A DNA stretch of 46,042 nucleotides, from positions 1 to 46,042 of the forward strand of contig DAHUYQ010000052.1 of NCBI GenBank assembly GCA_027315115.1, read 5' to 3'. Shown in pieces: positions 39,709-46,042 of this stretch (position 1 is its first letter; the number at the start of each line of letters is the position of its first letter). A program made the translations under genes and the position numbers. The stretch is from Solirubrobacterales bacterium (GTDB taxonomy: Bacteria > Actinomycetota > Thermoleophilia > Solirubrobacterales > Solirubrobacteraceae). Under the pieces are notes generated by a model. It saw nothing but the letters and a program-made list of their open reading frames with translations, ran no database searches and was not told the DNA's origin.

Positions 39709-41195
39709 TGCGCCAGGGTCCGCTCGCAGGCCGCTATCCCGCCGTGGCCGCGATGGTGATGTTCGCGCTGATCCCCTACCTGGGTCTCTCCGCGGCGCTC
39801 GGCCCGCTGACGCCGATCATCGCCAAGCAGCTTCACACGAGCCTGCAGACGATGAGCCTCGGCTCGGGGCTTGGCAACGCCGCCTACGCCGTCGGCACGG
39901 TGCTGGCGGTCCAGTTCGCCCAGCACATGCCGCAGCGCAGGATGATGATCGGCTACGGCGTGCTGCTCGTGATCGGCTCCGTGCTGGCCGCCGCGGCGCA
40001 GAGCCCGGCCATGTACATCGCGGGCCACGTGCTGCAGGGCCTCTGCACCAGCCTGCTGCTGATCGCCGCGATCCCGCCGCTGGCGATCGGCTTTCCGGCG
40101 GACAAGATGCGCAACACGGCTGTGATCATGAACGTCTGCATCTTCGGAGCGGTCGCGCTCGGGCCGACGGTCGGCGGGCTGCAGGCCAACGCGCACGGCT
40201 GGCGGCCGCTGTTCTGGATCGTCGCGGGCATCGCCCTGATGGCGCTGCTGCTGGCGATCCTGACCTTCGAGGACGCGCCGGCCGCCGATCCCGACTCGCC
40301 ACGCGACCTGCCCGCGATCGGGCTGGCGGCCGTCGGCTGCGTGGCGGCGTTCTTCGGCGCCTCCGAGCTGCTGACCCACCGTTTCCTTGACACGATGACG
40401 ATCGTGCCGCTGCTCGGCGGGCTGGCGTGCATCGTCGCGCTGATCGTCTACCAGTACCGCGCCAAGCGGCCGCTGCTGACGATCCGCACGATGCTGAGCA
40501 GCTCGATCCCGGTGGCGGGAATCGTGGTGGCGCTGTTCGCGGCGGCCGCCTCGGTCTCGGCGACCGCGCTGACCGCGGAGGCGCTGGCCGCTCACTACAA
40601 CCCCCTGCACCTGGGGCTGCTCTACCTGCCGGAGGTCGGCGGGGCCGCGATCACCGCCCTGCTGCTCGGCGCCGTGTTCGACAGGCGCTCGATTCACTAT
40701 CTGCCGCTGGGGGGCATGATCTTCCTCGCGGCCGGGATCGTGGTCTTCCGCATCCAGGTGCCCTCCAGCGAAACGCTCACGTTGGTCGGCTCGGGGCTGA
40801 CAGGCATCGGCCTCGGCGCGACCGTCGCGCCGGCGCTGTTCGTCGCCGGCTTCTCGCTGCCCTCGGCCAACCTCCAGCGCGTGTTCGCGATCGTGGAGCT
40901 GATGCGAGCCTGCGCCGCGTTCATGATCGCGCCGATCTTCGCCCACTTCGCCGCCACGGTCGGCGGCAGCCTGGACGCCGGCACCGGCATCGCGCTCTGG
41001 ATCGGGGTCGGGCTCGCGCTCGGCGGCGCGGTGATCGGAATCGCGGTCTACGCGCTCGGCGGCGCGCGGGCGCAGACGCCCGACGTCGATCGCTTCCTGG
41101 CCGGCGAAGCGCCGGCCTGGTACTCACCACCGTTGCTGGCCAAGGTCCGGCCGCGCGTGCATGCCGGCCGCGCCGTCACCGAAAGCGTGGACTGA
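39708..41195 (+). CDS. MFS transporter, DHA2-type drug exporter
   Basis: 495 aa with about 14 hydrophobic helices. Start: ALIPYLGLSAALGPLTPIIAKQLHTSLQTMSLGSGLGNAAYAVGTVLAVQFAQHMPQRRMMIGYG, where the MPQRRMM loop matches MFS motif A. MNVCIFGAVALGPTVGG is the antiporter motif C (G-x(6-8)-GPxxGG). This indicates proton-driven efflux of small hydrophobic compounds across the cytoplasmic membrane. Probably repressed by the divergent TetR. The universal stress protein gene follows 1 nt after its stop, so the two are co-transcribed. Confidence 0.9.
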   Translation: MRQGPLAGRYPAVAAMVMFALIPYLGLSAALGPLTPIIAKQLHTSLQTMSLGSGLGNAAYAVGTVLAVQFAQHMPQRRMMIGYGVLLVIGSVLAAAAQSPAMYIAGHVLQGLCTSLLLIAAIPPLAIGFPADKMRNTAVIMNVCIFGAVALGPTVGGLQANAHGWRPLFWIVAGIALMALLLAILTFEDAPAADPDSPRDLPAIGLAAVGCVAAFFGASELLTHRFLDTMTIVPLLGGLACIVALIVYQYRAKRPLLTIRTMLSSSIPVAGIVVALFAAAASVSATALTAEALAAHYNPLHLGLLYLPEVGGAAITALLLGAVFDRRSIHYLPLGGMIFLAAGIVVFRIQVPSSETLTLVGSGLTGIGLGATVAPALFVAGFSLPSANLQRVFAIVELMRACAAFMIAPIFAHFAATVGGSLDAGTGIALWIGVGLALGGAVIGIAVYALGGARAQTPDVDRFLAGEAPAWYSPPLLAKVRPRVHAGRAVTESVD

Positions 41196-41196
41196 C

Positions 41197-41667
41197 ATGG
41201 CAACCAACCCCACACCCGCCACCCCGCCCGCCGGCCCGGTGCTCTTCGCCTACGACGGCTCCGAGCTTGCGCGGTACGCGATCCAGGAGGCCGCCCGAGA
41301 GCTCGCGAGCGGCCGCGACGCGCTCGTGGTCTGCGTGTGGCAGCCCGCCGACGTCGGATTCGTGCCGGTCGGCGAGCGCCACTTCAACGCCGCGCAGGCC
41401 ACCGAAGTGCGAGCCGCCGCGCATGAGACCGCCGAGCACGGAGCCGCGGCTGCCCGCGCGGTCGGCTTTCTGCCGCAGAGCATCGCGGTCGAGGCCGCCC
41501 CGACGTGGAAGGGCATCGTCACCGTCGCCGAGGAGCGCGACGCCAGCCTGATCGTGCTCGGCTCCCACCGCCGCACCGGCCTGACGGGACGTCTGCTCGG
41601 CAGCGTCGCCGCCGCCGTCGTCTCACATTCGGGACGCTCGGTGCTGGTGGTGCACCGGCGGGACTGA
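41197..41667 (+). CDS. Universal stress protein (UspA family)
   Basis: 156 aa, ATG 1 nt after the exporter stop. Single Usp domain: VLFAYDGSELARYAIQEAARELA at the N-terminus and the ATP-binding signature GSHRRTGLTGRLLGSVAAAVVSHSGRSVLVV (G-x2-G-x9-G-S/T). ATP-binding Usp proteins act as stress-state sensors. Being in the TetR-controlled exporter operon suggests it is induced with drug efflux. Convergent with the metallo-hydrolase gene at 15 bp. Confidence 0.92.
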   Translation: MATNPTPATPPAGPVLFAYDGSELARYAIQEAARELASGRDALVVCVWQPADVGFVPVGERHFNAAQATEVRAAAHETAEHGAAAARAVGFLPQSIAVEAAPTWKGIVTVAEERDASLIVLGSHRRTGLTGRLLGSVAAAVVSHSGRSVLVVHRRD

Positions 41668-41682
41668 GGGCTGCGCGGCGAT

Positions 41683-42432
41683 TCAGTCGACAGGCGACGG
41701 CGGAATCGCGAGCGGCCCCACCCTGAGCACCGCCGGGTCATGCCCCGGCCGCACGTCGGCGCCGGCGTCGCGCAGGGCGCGCAGCCGCTCCGCCGATGCG
41801 CGCTGAGCGTCGAGGTCGTCGCCGAAGATCGGGAGCCGGTGATCGTCGAGGCCGGACGCGAAGTGGGTCACGTCCCCGCCGATGACGAGCCGCTCACCGA
41901 CCTGGACCGACTGGTGGCCGGGGGTGTGGCCCGGCGTCAGCAGCAGCCGCACCGCGCCGTCGCCGAGCAGGTCGTGGTCGCCGTCGATCGCGATCACGCG
42001 CTCGGAGATCGCCTCGTAGTCGCGCGGAAGGTAGAAGTTCCTGGCGATCGCGGCACGATCCCGCGCGGCCTCCCACTCGCGGCGCTGGATAAAGACCGGC
42101 AGGCTCGGCGGCAGCAGCGCAAGGCCACCGGCGTGGTCGAAGTGCAGGTGGGTAAGCACCACCTTGGTCACCGTGTTGAGATCGACCTGCTCGTCTATGC
42201 CGGCGTCCATCTCCAGCCGGAAGGCACGCAGCGATTCGGCGCCGCCGTAGTGGCTCTCCGCGTCCGCGGCGGCGCCCGGGTGCAGGCCGGTGTCGATCAG
42301 GATCCGCTCCGTCGCGGTCTCGATCAGATAGACCGGGATCGGGAAGCGGACCTGACGGTCGAGATCCTCGCCGCTGCGCCAGATGCCTGCCGCGGAGGTG
42401 AAGTGGCCGCCGTCAAGCATTCTCACCCTCAT
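41683..42432 (-). CDS. Metallo-beta-lactamase-fold lactonase-like hydrolase
   Basis: 249 aa, ATG at 42432 with TAGCGT 8 nt upstream. Zinc motif HLHFDHAGG, then His in TPGHTPGHQSV, Asp in VIGGDVTHF and the final His in RPGHDP. The fold and the IETATERILIDTGLHP opening match AttM/AiiA-type N-acyl homoserine lactonases and related lactonases. It may quench signals or hydrolyse another lactone. Soluble, no signal peptide. Divergent from a GlxA-type regulator whose start is 60 bp away. Confidence 0.88.
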   Translation of the reverse strand: MRVRMLDGGHFTSAAGIWRSGEDLDRQVRFPIPVYLIETATERILIDTGLHPGAAADAESHYGGAESLRAFRLEMDAGIDEQVDLNTVTKVVLTHLHFDHAGGLALLPPSLPVFIQRREWEAARDRAAIARNFYLPRDYEAISERVIAIDGDHDLLGDGAVRLLLTPGHTPGHQSVQVGERLVIGGDVTHFASGLDDHRLPIFGDDLDAQRASAERLRALRDAGADVRPGHDPAVLRVGPLAIPPSPVD

Positions 42433-42440
42433 GGGATCAA

Positions 42441-42446
42441 ACGCTA
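42441..42446 (-). promoter_or_regulatory. -10 box, leaderless promoter
   Basis: TAGCGT on the minus strand, 8 nt before the ATG at 42432. Confidence 0.5.
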
Positions 42447-42455
42447 GAGCGCGCG

Positions 42456-42485
42456 TTGCATCAGACGCGACAGCCTCGCTACCTT
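42456..42485 (+). promoter_or_regulatory. Leaderless promoter of the GlxA-type regulator
   Basis: TTGCAT (42456-42461), 18-nt spacer, TACCTT (42480-42485), then 7 nt to the ATG at 42493. It lies back to back with the lactonase promoter. Confidence 0.5.
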
Positions 42486-42492
42486 TTGCGAC

Positions 42493-43470
42493 ATGCGTGT
42501 CGGCATCGCAGCGCTGCCTGGATGCTTCGATTCCGGCCTGGCCACCCTCCTGGACGTCCTGCGCGCCGGGGAGCGGCTGCGCCGGACGGTGGACGCCGCG
42601 ATCGACCCGATCACGGTGAGCATCGTCGGCGAGCAAGCGCGGATCTCGACAGGCGCCGGCCTGCAACTGACGCCGGACCGCCAGATCGGCGAGCGCAGCC
42701 TGATCTCCGATCTCGATGTCTTCGTCGTGCCCGGCCTCGGCACGGCGACTCCGGCGGCCCTGCGCGAGATGCTCGCCGCGCCGCCCGTCCGCCGGCTGCG
42801 CCGCTGGCTGATCGCGGCGGATGGCGGCCCGCGCCTGGCGGCGGCCTGCACCGGCACCTTCGTGCTCGCCGAGAGCGGCCTGCTGGACTCGCGCACGGCC
42901 ACCACCTGCTGGTGGCTTGCGGGCGAGTTCCGCCGCCTCTACCCGCGGGTGGATCTGGACATGTCGCGGATGGTGGTCCACTGCGGGCCGGTCACCACCG
43001 CGGGCGCCGCCTTTGCCCACATCGATCTCGGCATCAGCCTGCTGGCAGGCGCCAGCCCCACCCTCGCCGACGCCGTGGCGCGCTACCTGCTGATCGACGA
43101 GCGTCCCGCCCTGGGCGTGCAGGCGGCCGCCGGCCACCTCGCCGAGGCGGACGCGCTGGTGAGCGAGCTCGAGGACTGGGTGCGCGCGAGCCTGGGCGAC
43201 GGCGAGCTGACCGTCGCGGCGGCCGCAGCCGCGATCGGCACCTCGCGCCGCACCCTGGAGCGGCACTGCCGCGCACGCACCGGCCGCTCGCCACACGACC
43301 TGATCAAGCGGCTGCGCGCGGAGCGCGCCCGCCATCTGCGCCGCACCACCAACCTCAGCTTCGACCAGATCGCGCCGCTGGTCGGCTACCGTCACGGCTC
43401 AAACCTGCGGGCGCTGCTGCGCAGCCAGGCGCGGGCGGCGGACGCACCGCCGGAGCCCGCGCGACGATGA
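42493..43470 (+). CDS. GlxA-type regulator: DJ-1/PfpI domain plus AraC HTH
   Basis: 325 aa. Residues 1-190 are a DJ-1/PfpI-like domain ([36 protein letters not shown], nucleophile elbow [46 protein letters not shown]). Residues about 225-325 are a tandem AraC helix-turn-helix ([72 protein letters not shown]). The Cys in AACTG is kept. Members sense metabolites and activate adjacent genes; the divergent lactonase is the likeliest target. Confidence 0.9.
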   Translation: MRVGIAALPGCFDSGLATLLDVLRAGERLRRTVDAAIDPITVSIVGEQARISTGAGLQLTPDRQIGERSLISDLDVFVVPGLGTATPAALREMLAAPPVRRLRRWLIAADGGPRLAAACTGTFVLAESGLLDSRTATTCWWLAGEFRRLYPRVDLDMSRMVVHCGPVTTAGAAFAHIDLGISLLAGASPTLADAVARYLLIDERPALGVQAAAGHLAEADALVSELEDWVRASLGDGELTVAAAAAAIGTSRRTLERHCRARTGRSPHDLIKRLRAERARHLRRTTNLSFDQIAPLVGYRHGSNLRALLRSQARAADAPPEPARR

Positions 43471-43536
43471 GCTCTCCGGCGCCGAGAAGTCTGTGTCTGC
43501 AACGACCCGCATCGCCCGACGCCGGAGGCAACGAAG

Positions 43537-44097
43537 ATGGCCAAGCTCATCTATTCAGCGATCGCATCGCTTGACGGATACGTGGAGGACCGCCAGGGCA
43601 AGTTCGACTGGGCGACGCCAGACGAGCAGGTGCATGCCTTCATAAACGATCTGGAGCGGCCGATCGGCACCTACCTCTACGGGCGCCGGATGTACGAGAC
43701 GATGGTCTACTGGGAGACCGTCAGCACCGGCGCCGATCAGGCTCCGGTCAGCCGGAGCTTCGCGGAGATCTGGCGTGCCGCCGAGAAGATCGTCTACAGC
43801 AAGACGCTCAGCGCCCCGTCGAGCACGCGGACGCGCATCGAGCGCGATCTCGACCCCGCCGCGGTCGAAGCGCTCAAGGAGACGTCGCGATCGGACATCA
43901 CGATCGGCGGCGCGACGCTCGCGGGCCAGGCGATCGCCGCGAGCCTGGTCGACGAGTGCCACCTGTTCCTGCATCCGATCGCGGTGGGCGGCGGCAGGCC
44001 CGCGCTGCCGGACAATGTGCGCGTGGGGCTGGAGCTCCTGGATCAGCGCCGCTTCGAGAGCGGCGTCGTGTACCTGCGCTACCGCGTGCGCATCTGA
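43537..44097 (+). CDS. Dihydrofolate reductase-like (RibD C-terminal) protein
   Basis: 186 aa with ribosome binding site GGAGG 8 nt before the ATG. KLIYSAIASLDGYVED at the start, GTYLYGRRMYETMVYWE, DITIGGATLAGQAIAASLVDECHLFLHPIAVGGGRPALPD and a C-terminal GVVYLRYRV match the DHFR/RibD_C family (YwjB/YyaP type). Probably an NADPH-dependent reductase of a pteridine, pyrimidine or other small molecule. It follows the GlxA-type regulator by 66 bp in the same direction, so it may belong to its regulon. Confidence 0.9.
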   Translation: MAKLIYSAIASLDGYVEDRQGKFDWATPDEQVHAFINDLERPIGTYLYGRRMYETMVYWETVSTGADQAPVSRSFAEIWRAAEKIVYSKTLSAPSSTRTRIERDLDPAAVEALKETSRSDITIGGATLAGQAIAASLVDECHLFLHPIAVGGGRPALPDNVRVGLELLDQRRFESGVVYLRYRVRI

Positions 44098-44145
44098 CCA
44101 AGGCGCACGGCGAGCGCGGGCCTCGATCGCGGCGGCCGCGCACGC

Positions 44146-44661
44146 TCAGCAATCGAGCCCCGGTATCGGGTCGATCGGCAGCGGGCCGTGAATGGCTTCT
44201 AGGTGACGCAGGTCGCTGCGATCCGGATCGGGACGGCCGGCAAGCCGCTTGAAGCCAACGAGGCTGCGCAGGCTTGCGACCCGGACCGGCTGTCCGCGGA
44301 ACTCAACCGTCTCGGCATGCGCGGAGACGGTGTCGAAGTCAAGTGGAGGAGCGCCACCCCTCAGGACGTCGACGATGCCGTAGCGGCCGCTCACGCGCAG
44401 ATGCTCCGCGCCGGCAACGTCCTCGGCGACGAGTCGTCTGCCATCGCTGATCCTGACCGCATCGGTGTGCTCCAAGAAGCGCAGCACGGCCGCGTCGCCC
44501 TGCGGCCCGTCGGGCACCAGCAGGTCTATGTCCTTGGTCGCGCGAACATGGGCGTGAGCGATCACCGCGAATCCGCCAATCACCACGTATGGCATATCGA
44601 CCGCTTGGGCGGCCGCGACCACGCCGGCGAGATCAGGACCAGAGGGCTCGCTCGGGAACAA
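44146..44661 (-). CDS. Nucleotidyltransferase, possible toxin of a two-gene module
   Basis: 171 aa. The start is uncertain: a TTG at 44661 keeps the helix before the active site and overlaps the upstream gene by 29 nt; a GTG at 44622 would begin too close to the motif. YVVIGGFAVIAHAHVRATKDIDLLVPD shows the GG and DxD signature of minimal/AbiEii-like nucleotidyltransferases. The rest (RRLVAEDVAGAEHLRVSGRYGIVDVLRGGAP, VRVASLRSLVGFKRLAGRPDPDRSDLRHLEAI) fits such enzymes that modify nucleic acids or proteins. The small upstream partner makes a toxin-antitoxin-like pair, but the family is not certain. Confidence 0.75.
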   Translation of the reverse strand: MFPSEPSGPDLAGVVAAAQAVDMPYVVIGGFAVIAHAHVRATKDIDLLVPDGPQGDAAVLRFLEHTDAVRISDGRRLVAEDVAGAEHLRVSGRYGIVDVLRGGAPPLDFDTVSAHAETVEFRGQPVRVASLRSLVGFKRLAGRPDPDRSDLRHLEAIHGPLPIDPIPGLDC

Positions 44662-44851
44662 GGCCCGCCCTGTAGCCAGCCACGAGCATCGAGACGGCGT
44701 CTTGCGAGAGCTTCTGACCCATCTCGAGGCGCTGAGGGATGGTGAGCGCGAGGTTGCTCGCGTCGAGCTGCGCCTGCTCTTCGGCGTTGATACGTGCCCA
44801 CTCCTGCTCATGCCCTGGACCAAGCAACGGCGTGCGGCTCTCTGCCTGCAT
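44633..44851 (-). CDS. Small partner of the nucleotidyltransferase
   Basis: 72 aa, helical, no membrane segment: MQAESRTPLLGPGHEQEWAR, INAEEQAQLDASNLALTIPQ and RLEMGQKLSQDAVSMLVAGY. TAAGAT lies 6 nt before the ATG, so it is the leaderless first gene. The LTIPQRLEMGQKLSQ segment is of the kind found in short proteins preceding nucleotidyltransferases in actinobacteria. Possible antitoxin or substrate-binding partner. Overlaps the enzyme gene by 29 nt if the TTG start is right. Confidence 0.65.
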   Translation of the reverse strand: MQAESRTPLLGPGHEQEWARINAEEQAQLDASNLALTIPQRLEMGQKLSQDAVSMLVAGYRAGLVPERALWS

Positions 44852-44857
44852 AGACCA

Positions 44858-44863
44858 ATCTTA
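44858..44863 (-). promoter_or_regulatory. -10 box, leaderless promoter
   Basis: TAAGAT on the minus strand, 6 nt before the ATG at 44851. Confidence 0.5.
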
Positions 44864-44927
44864 CCGCGTGAGGCTCGATGATCGCGGCGGCGCGACGGCG
44901 ACGGCGATCACGCCGCCATCGCGCCGC

Positions 44928-45335
44928 CTACGAGGCGGGAGGCTGGTCGATGCGCACGAGATTGCCGGACGGGTCGCGCACGGCGAAGTCGCGCGTGCCC
45001 CAGGGCTGATCGGTCGGCTCCTGCACGATCTCCGCGCCCGCGTCGCGCGCCTTCGCGAAGGTGGCGTCGAGATCGTCGCTGTGGAAGTGGACGCCGTTCA
45101 ACGCGCCCTTGGCGATCAGCGCCTCCAGCGCGTCGTTGTCGGCCGGGCTGCCGTTGAGGTAGTTGGTGAGCACGACGCCGACCTCCGGCTGCGAGGCGGC
45201 GCCGACGGTGATCCAGCGGAACTCCTCGCGCGCGACGTCGTTGCGCAGCTCGAGGCCGAGCACGTCGCGGTAGAAGCCCAGCGCGGCATCCGGGTCGTGG
45301 ACCAATACGAAGCAGGTGGAAAGTGAGAGGTTCAT
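44928..45335 (-). CDS. VOC-family (glyoxalase-like) protein
   Basis: 135 aa. Two beta-alpha-beta-beta-beta modules: TCFVLVHDPDAALGFYRDVLGLELRND and GVHFHSDDLDATFAKARDAGAEIVQEPTDQPWGTRDFAVRDPSGNLVRI. The WGxRDFAVRDPxGNxxRI end is typical of bleomycin-resistance/glyoxalase-like proteins; His in VHFHSDD and a C-terminal acidic position could bind metal. Probably a detoxification or resistance protein. It lies 10 bp after the AraC regulator gene; TAGCCT 7 nt before the ATG may add a second promoter. Confidence 0.9.
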   Translation of the reverse strand: MNLSLSTCFVLVHDPDAALGFYRDVLGLELRNDVAREEFRWITVGAASQPEVGVVLTNYLNGSPADNDALEALIAKGALNGVHFHSDDLDATFAKARDAGAEIVQEPTDQPWGTRDFAVRDPSGNLVRIDQPPAS

Positions 45336-45342
45336 GCCGTCA

Positions 45343-45348
45343 AGGCTA
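45343..45348 (-). promoter_or_regulatory. -10 box, leaderless promoter
   Basis: TAGCCT on the minus strand, 7 nt before the ATG at 45335, overlapping the 3' end of the AraC gene. Confidence 0.4.
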
Positions 45349-45786
45349 CGGAGCCGGCGTCCCGGCCGTTTCTCGAATCCTGCTCGGTTTGCGGCGCGGG
45401 CGTGTGAGGTCTTTGGCGATGCATCCCGGCACGCCGGCGAGCCCGCTGTGGTCGCGTGCTCGGTAGGCCGTGGGCGTCTGCCCCACCATCTGCGTGAAGC
45501 GCGCGCTGAAGGAGCCGAGCGAGGTGCACCCGACCTCCATGCACACCTCTGTGACGGACATGTCGCCGCGCCGCAGCAGCGCCTTCGCGCGCTCGATCCG
45601 CCGCGTCATCAGGTAGGAGTAGGGAGTCTCGCCGTAGGCGGCGCGGAACTGGCGCGAGAAGTGCGCGCTGGACATGAACGCGGCGCGCGTAAGCTCGGCG
45701 ACGTCGAGCGGGCGCGCGTACTCGCGGTCCATCAGGTCCCGGGCCCGGCGCAGGCGCGCCAGGTCGGCGAGCTTCTCCGGCGTCAT
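45346..45786 (-). CDS. AraC-family regulator of the VOC gene
   Basis: 146 aa, ATG at 45786 (second of two adjacent ATGs), 6 nt after TACGCT; 45789 is the alternative. Only the DNA-binding domain is present: LMDREYARPLDVAELTRAAFMSSAHFSRQFRAAYGETPYSYLMTRRIERAKALLRRGDMSVTEVCMEVGCTSLGSFSARFTQMVGQTPTAYR, with both helix-turn-helices. No ligand domain is present; the C-terminal about 45 residues are basic and disordered. Stand-alone AraC domains paired with VOC genes are frequent in actinobacteria. Likely activates the downstream VOC gene. Confidence 0.9.
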   Translation of the reverse strand: MTPEKLADLARLRRARDLMDREYARPLDVAELTRAAFMSSAHFSRQFRAAYGETPYSYLMTRRIERAKALLRRGDMSVTEVCMEVGCTSLGSFSARFTQMVGQTPTAYRARDHSGLAGVPGCIAKDLTRPRRKPSRIRETAGTPAP

Positions 45787-45792
45787 CATCCC

Positions 45793-45798
45793 AGCGTA
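45793..45798 (-). promoter_or_regulatory. -10 box, leaderless promoter
   Basis: TACGCT on the minus strand, 6 nt before the ATG at 45786 and 3 nt before the one at 45789. Confidence 0.45.
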
Positions 45799-45861
45799 AC
45801 CGTCAAACAGGTCATGAGCCCGATCCGGGCAGCCCGCCCGGCGCGATCTTGGCCGGTGCTC

Positions 45862-45890
45862 TTGAAATGGCCTGGCCCGCCTGTTAATGT
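45862..45890 (+). promoter_or_regulatory. Sigma70-type promoter, rightward
   Basis: TTGAAA (45862-45867), 17-nt spacer, TAATGT (45885-45890). It is the clearest -35/-10 pair in the window. It points to the gene cut by the right edge and would give a leader of about 95 nt. Confidence 0.6.
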
Positions 45891-45893
45891 CCC

Positions 45894-45969
45894 CCTAAAT
45901 CAAGTACTTAGGTAAATGATCTAGGTTTCTTACATGTAAACGACGGGTCTCTGGTCGCGTTGCGCGACC
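45894..45969 (+). other. AT-rich leader with three inverted repeats
   Basis: CCTAA/TTAGG (45894-45898 and 45908-45912), the palindrome TTACATGTAA (45930-45939) and the hairpin GGTCGCG-TTG-CGCGACC (45953-45969). AAGTACTT (45902-45909) is also palindromic. This 50-nt AT-rich block stands out against the GC-rich surroundings. Possible operator set, structured 5' leader or element end. Confidence 0.5.
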
Positions 45970-45992
45970 TGATGCTTACGCCGGGAGGCTGT

Positions 45993-46042
45993 GTGCCGTC
46001 AACTACCTTCGACCGATGCCTTGCCGATGCTCCGGTGTCGCG
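45993..46042 (+). CDS. Start of an unidentified gene (partial)
   Basis: GTG 4 nt after GGGAGG; the frame stays open to the window edge (PSTTFDRCLADAPVS). An ATG at 45972 is in the same frame. Too short to identify. The upstream promoter and leader suggest a real, regulated gene. Confidence 0.3.
   Translation, partial: MPSTTFDRCLADAPVS

Noticed and set aside
1..46042. tRNA, rRNA, CRISPR arrays, transposases, integrases
   Set aside because: I saw no T-loop signatures in suitable context, no regularly spaced repeats and no transposase or recombinase motifs on either strand.

Overview
The window is a 46-kb chromosomal segment from a high-GC bacterium (about 70% G+C by eye). Genes are dense, GTG and TTG starts are frequent, and many genes have a TAnnnT box only 6-10 nt before the start codon. 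The gene families point to Actinomycetota, and most likely the Thermoleophilia/Solirubrobacterales (Conexibacter-like) lineage. The markers for this are flagellar genes, a DUF2600 terpene-synthase-like protein, secreted proteins with repeated SC..SA..CAAV motifs, DUF6457, DUF7144 and an actinobacterial type of CtaA. This placement is inference; no rRNA, tRNA, insertion sequence or CRISPR array is visible.

Layout. Positions 1-3563 are the edge of a flagellar locus. It holds the flagellin C-terminus, a strong terminator, a sigma28-type (FliA) promoter driving a CHAP peptidoglycan hydrolase, a frameshifted two-domain glycosyltransferase and a membrane diguanylate cyclase. Positions 3706-7691 hold an IclR regulator, a small conserved protein, two adjacent genes each carrying two YbjQ-like domains, and a redoxin-like protein without a usable peroxidatic Cys motif. 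Positions 7716-13455 form a minus-strand operon: PadR regulator, degenerate ABC ATPase, canonical ABC ATPase, FtsX-type permease and a DUF2600 class I terpene-synthase-like protein. Positions 13669-17018 encode a secreted repeat protein, probably a seven-bladed propeller with FnIII and Ig-like domains, translationally coupled to a secreted GH27 alpha-galactosidase.

Positions 17203-18543 hold a NUDIX hydrolase and a secreted SGNH lipase. Positions 18862-22282 form a compact molybdate/tungstate uptake operon: an HTH-MOP regulator or sensor, a ModA/WtpA-like lipoprotein, a ModB-ModC fusion and a DUF6457 protein. Positions 22313-28771 hold an O-methyltransferase, heme A synthase, a P1-family peptidase, a DUF2252 protein, a YihY-family membrane protein and a DUF1269/DUF7144 pair. 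A large MalT/LuxR-type regulator occupies 28993-31788.

From 31818 to the end, small stress, envelope and detoxification genes alternate on both strands. They include NUDIX, DUF1269, Sap/GAP, HtrA, YccF, a murein amidase, an alkyltransferase-like protein, a flavin reductase and a methyltransferase. A divergent TetR/MFS efflux pair has a CGGACAG palindrome and a short leader ORF, and a universal stress protein follows it. After these come a metallo-lactonase-like protein divergent from a GlxA-type regulator, a RibD-like reductase, a nucleotidyltransferase with a small partner, and an AraC/VOC pair. The last 180 bases hold a good -35/-10 promoter and an AT-rich leader with several inverted repeats, ahead of a gene cut by the window edge.

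Several operons use 4-nt stop/start overlaps (ATGA, GTGA, TTGA), and three convergent gene pairs overlap at their 3' ends. The most distinctive systems are the fused molybdate operon, the PadR-ABC-FtsX-DUF2600 operon with its asymmetric ATPase pair, the sigma28-controlled CHAP hydrolase and the recurrent leaderless promoter architecture.
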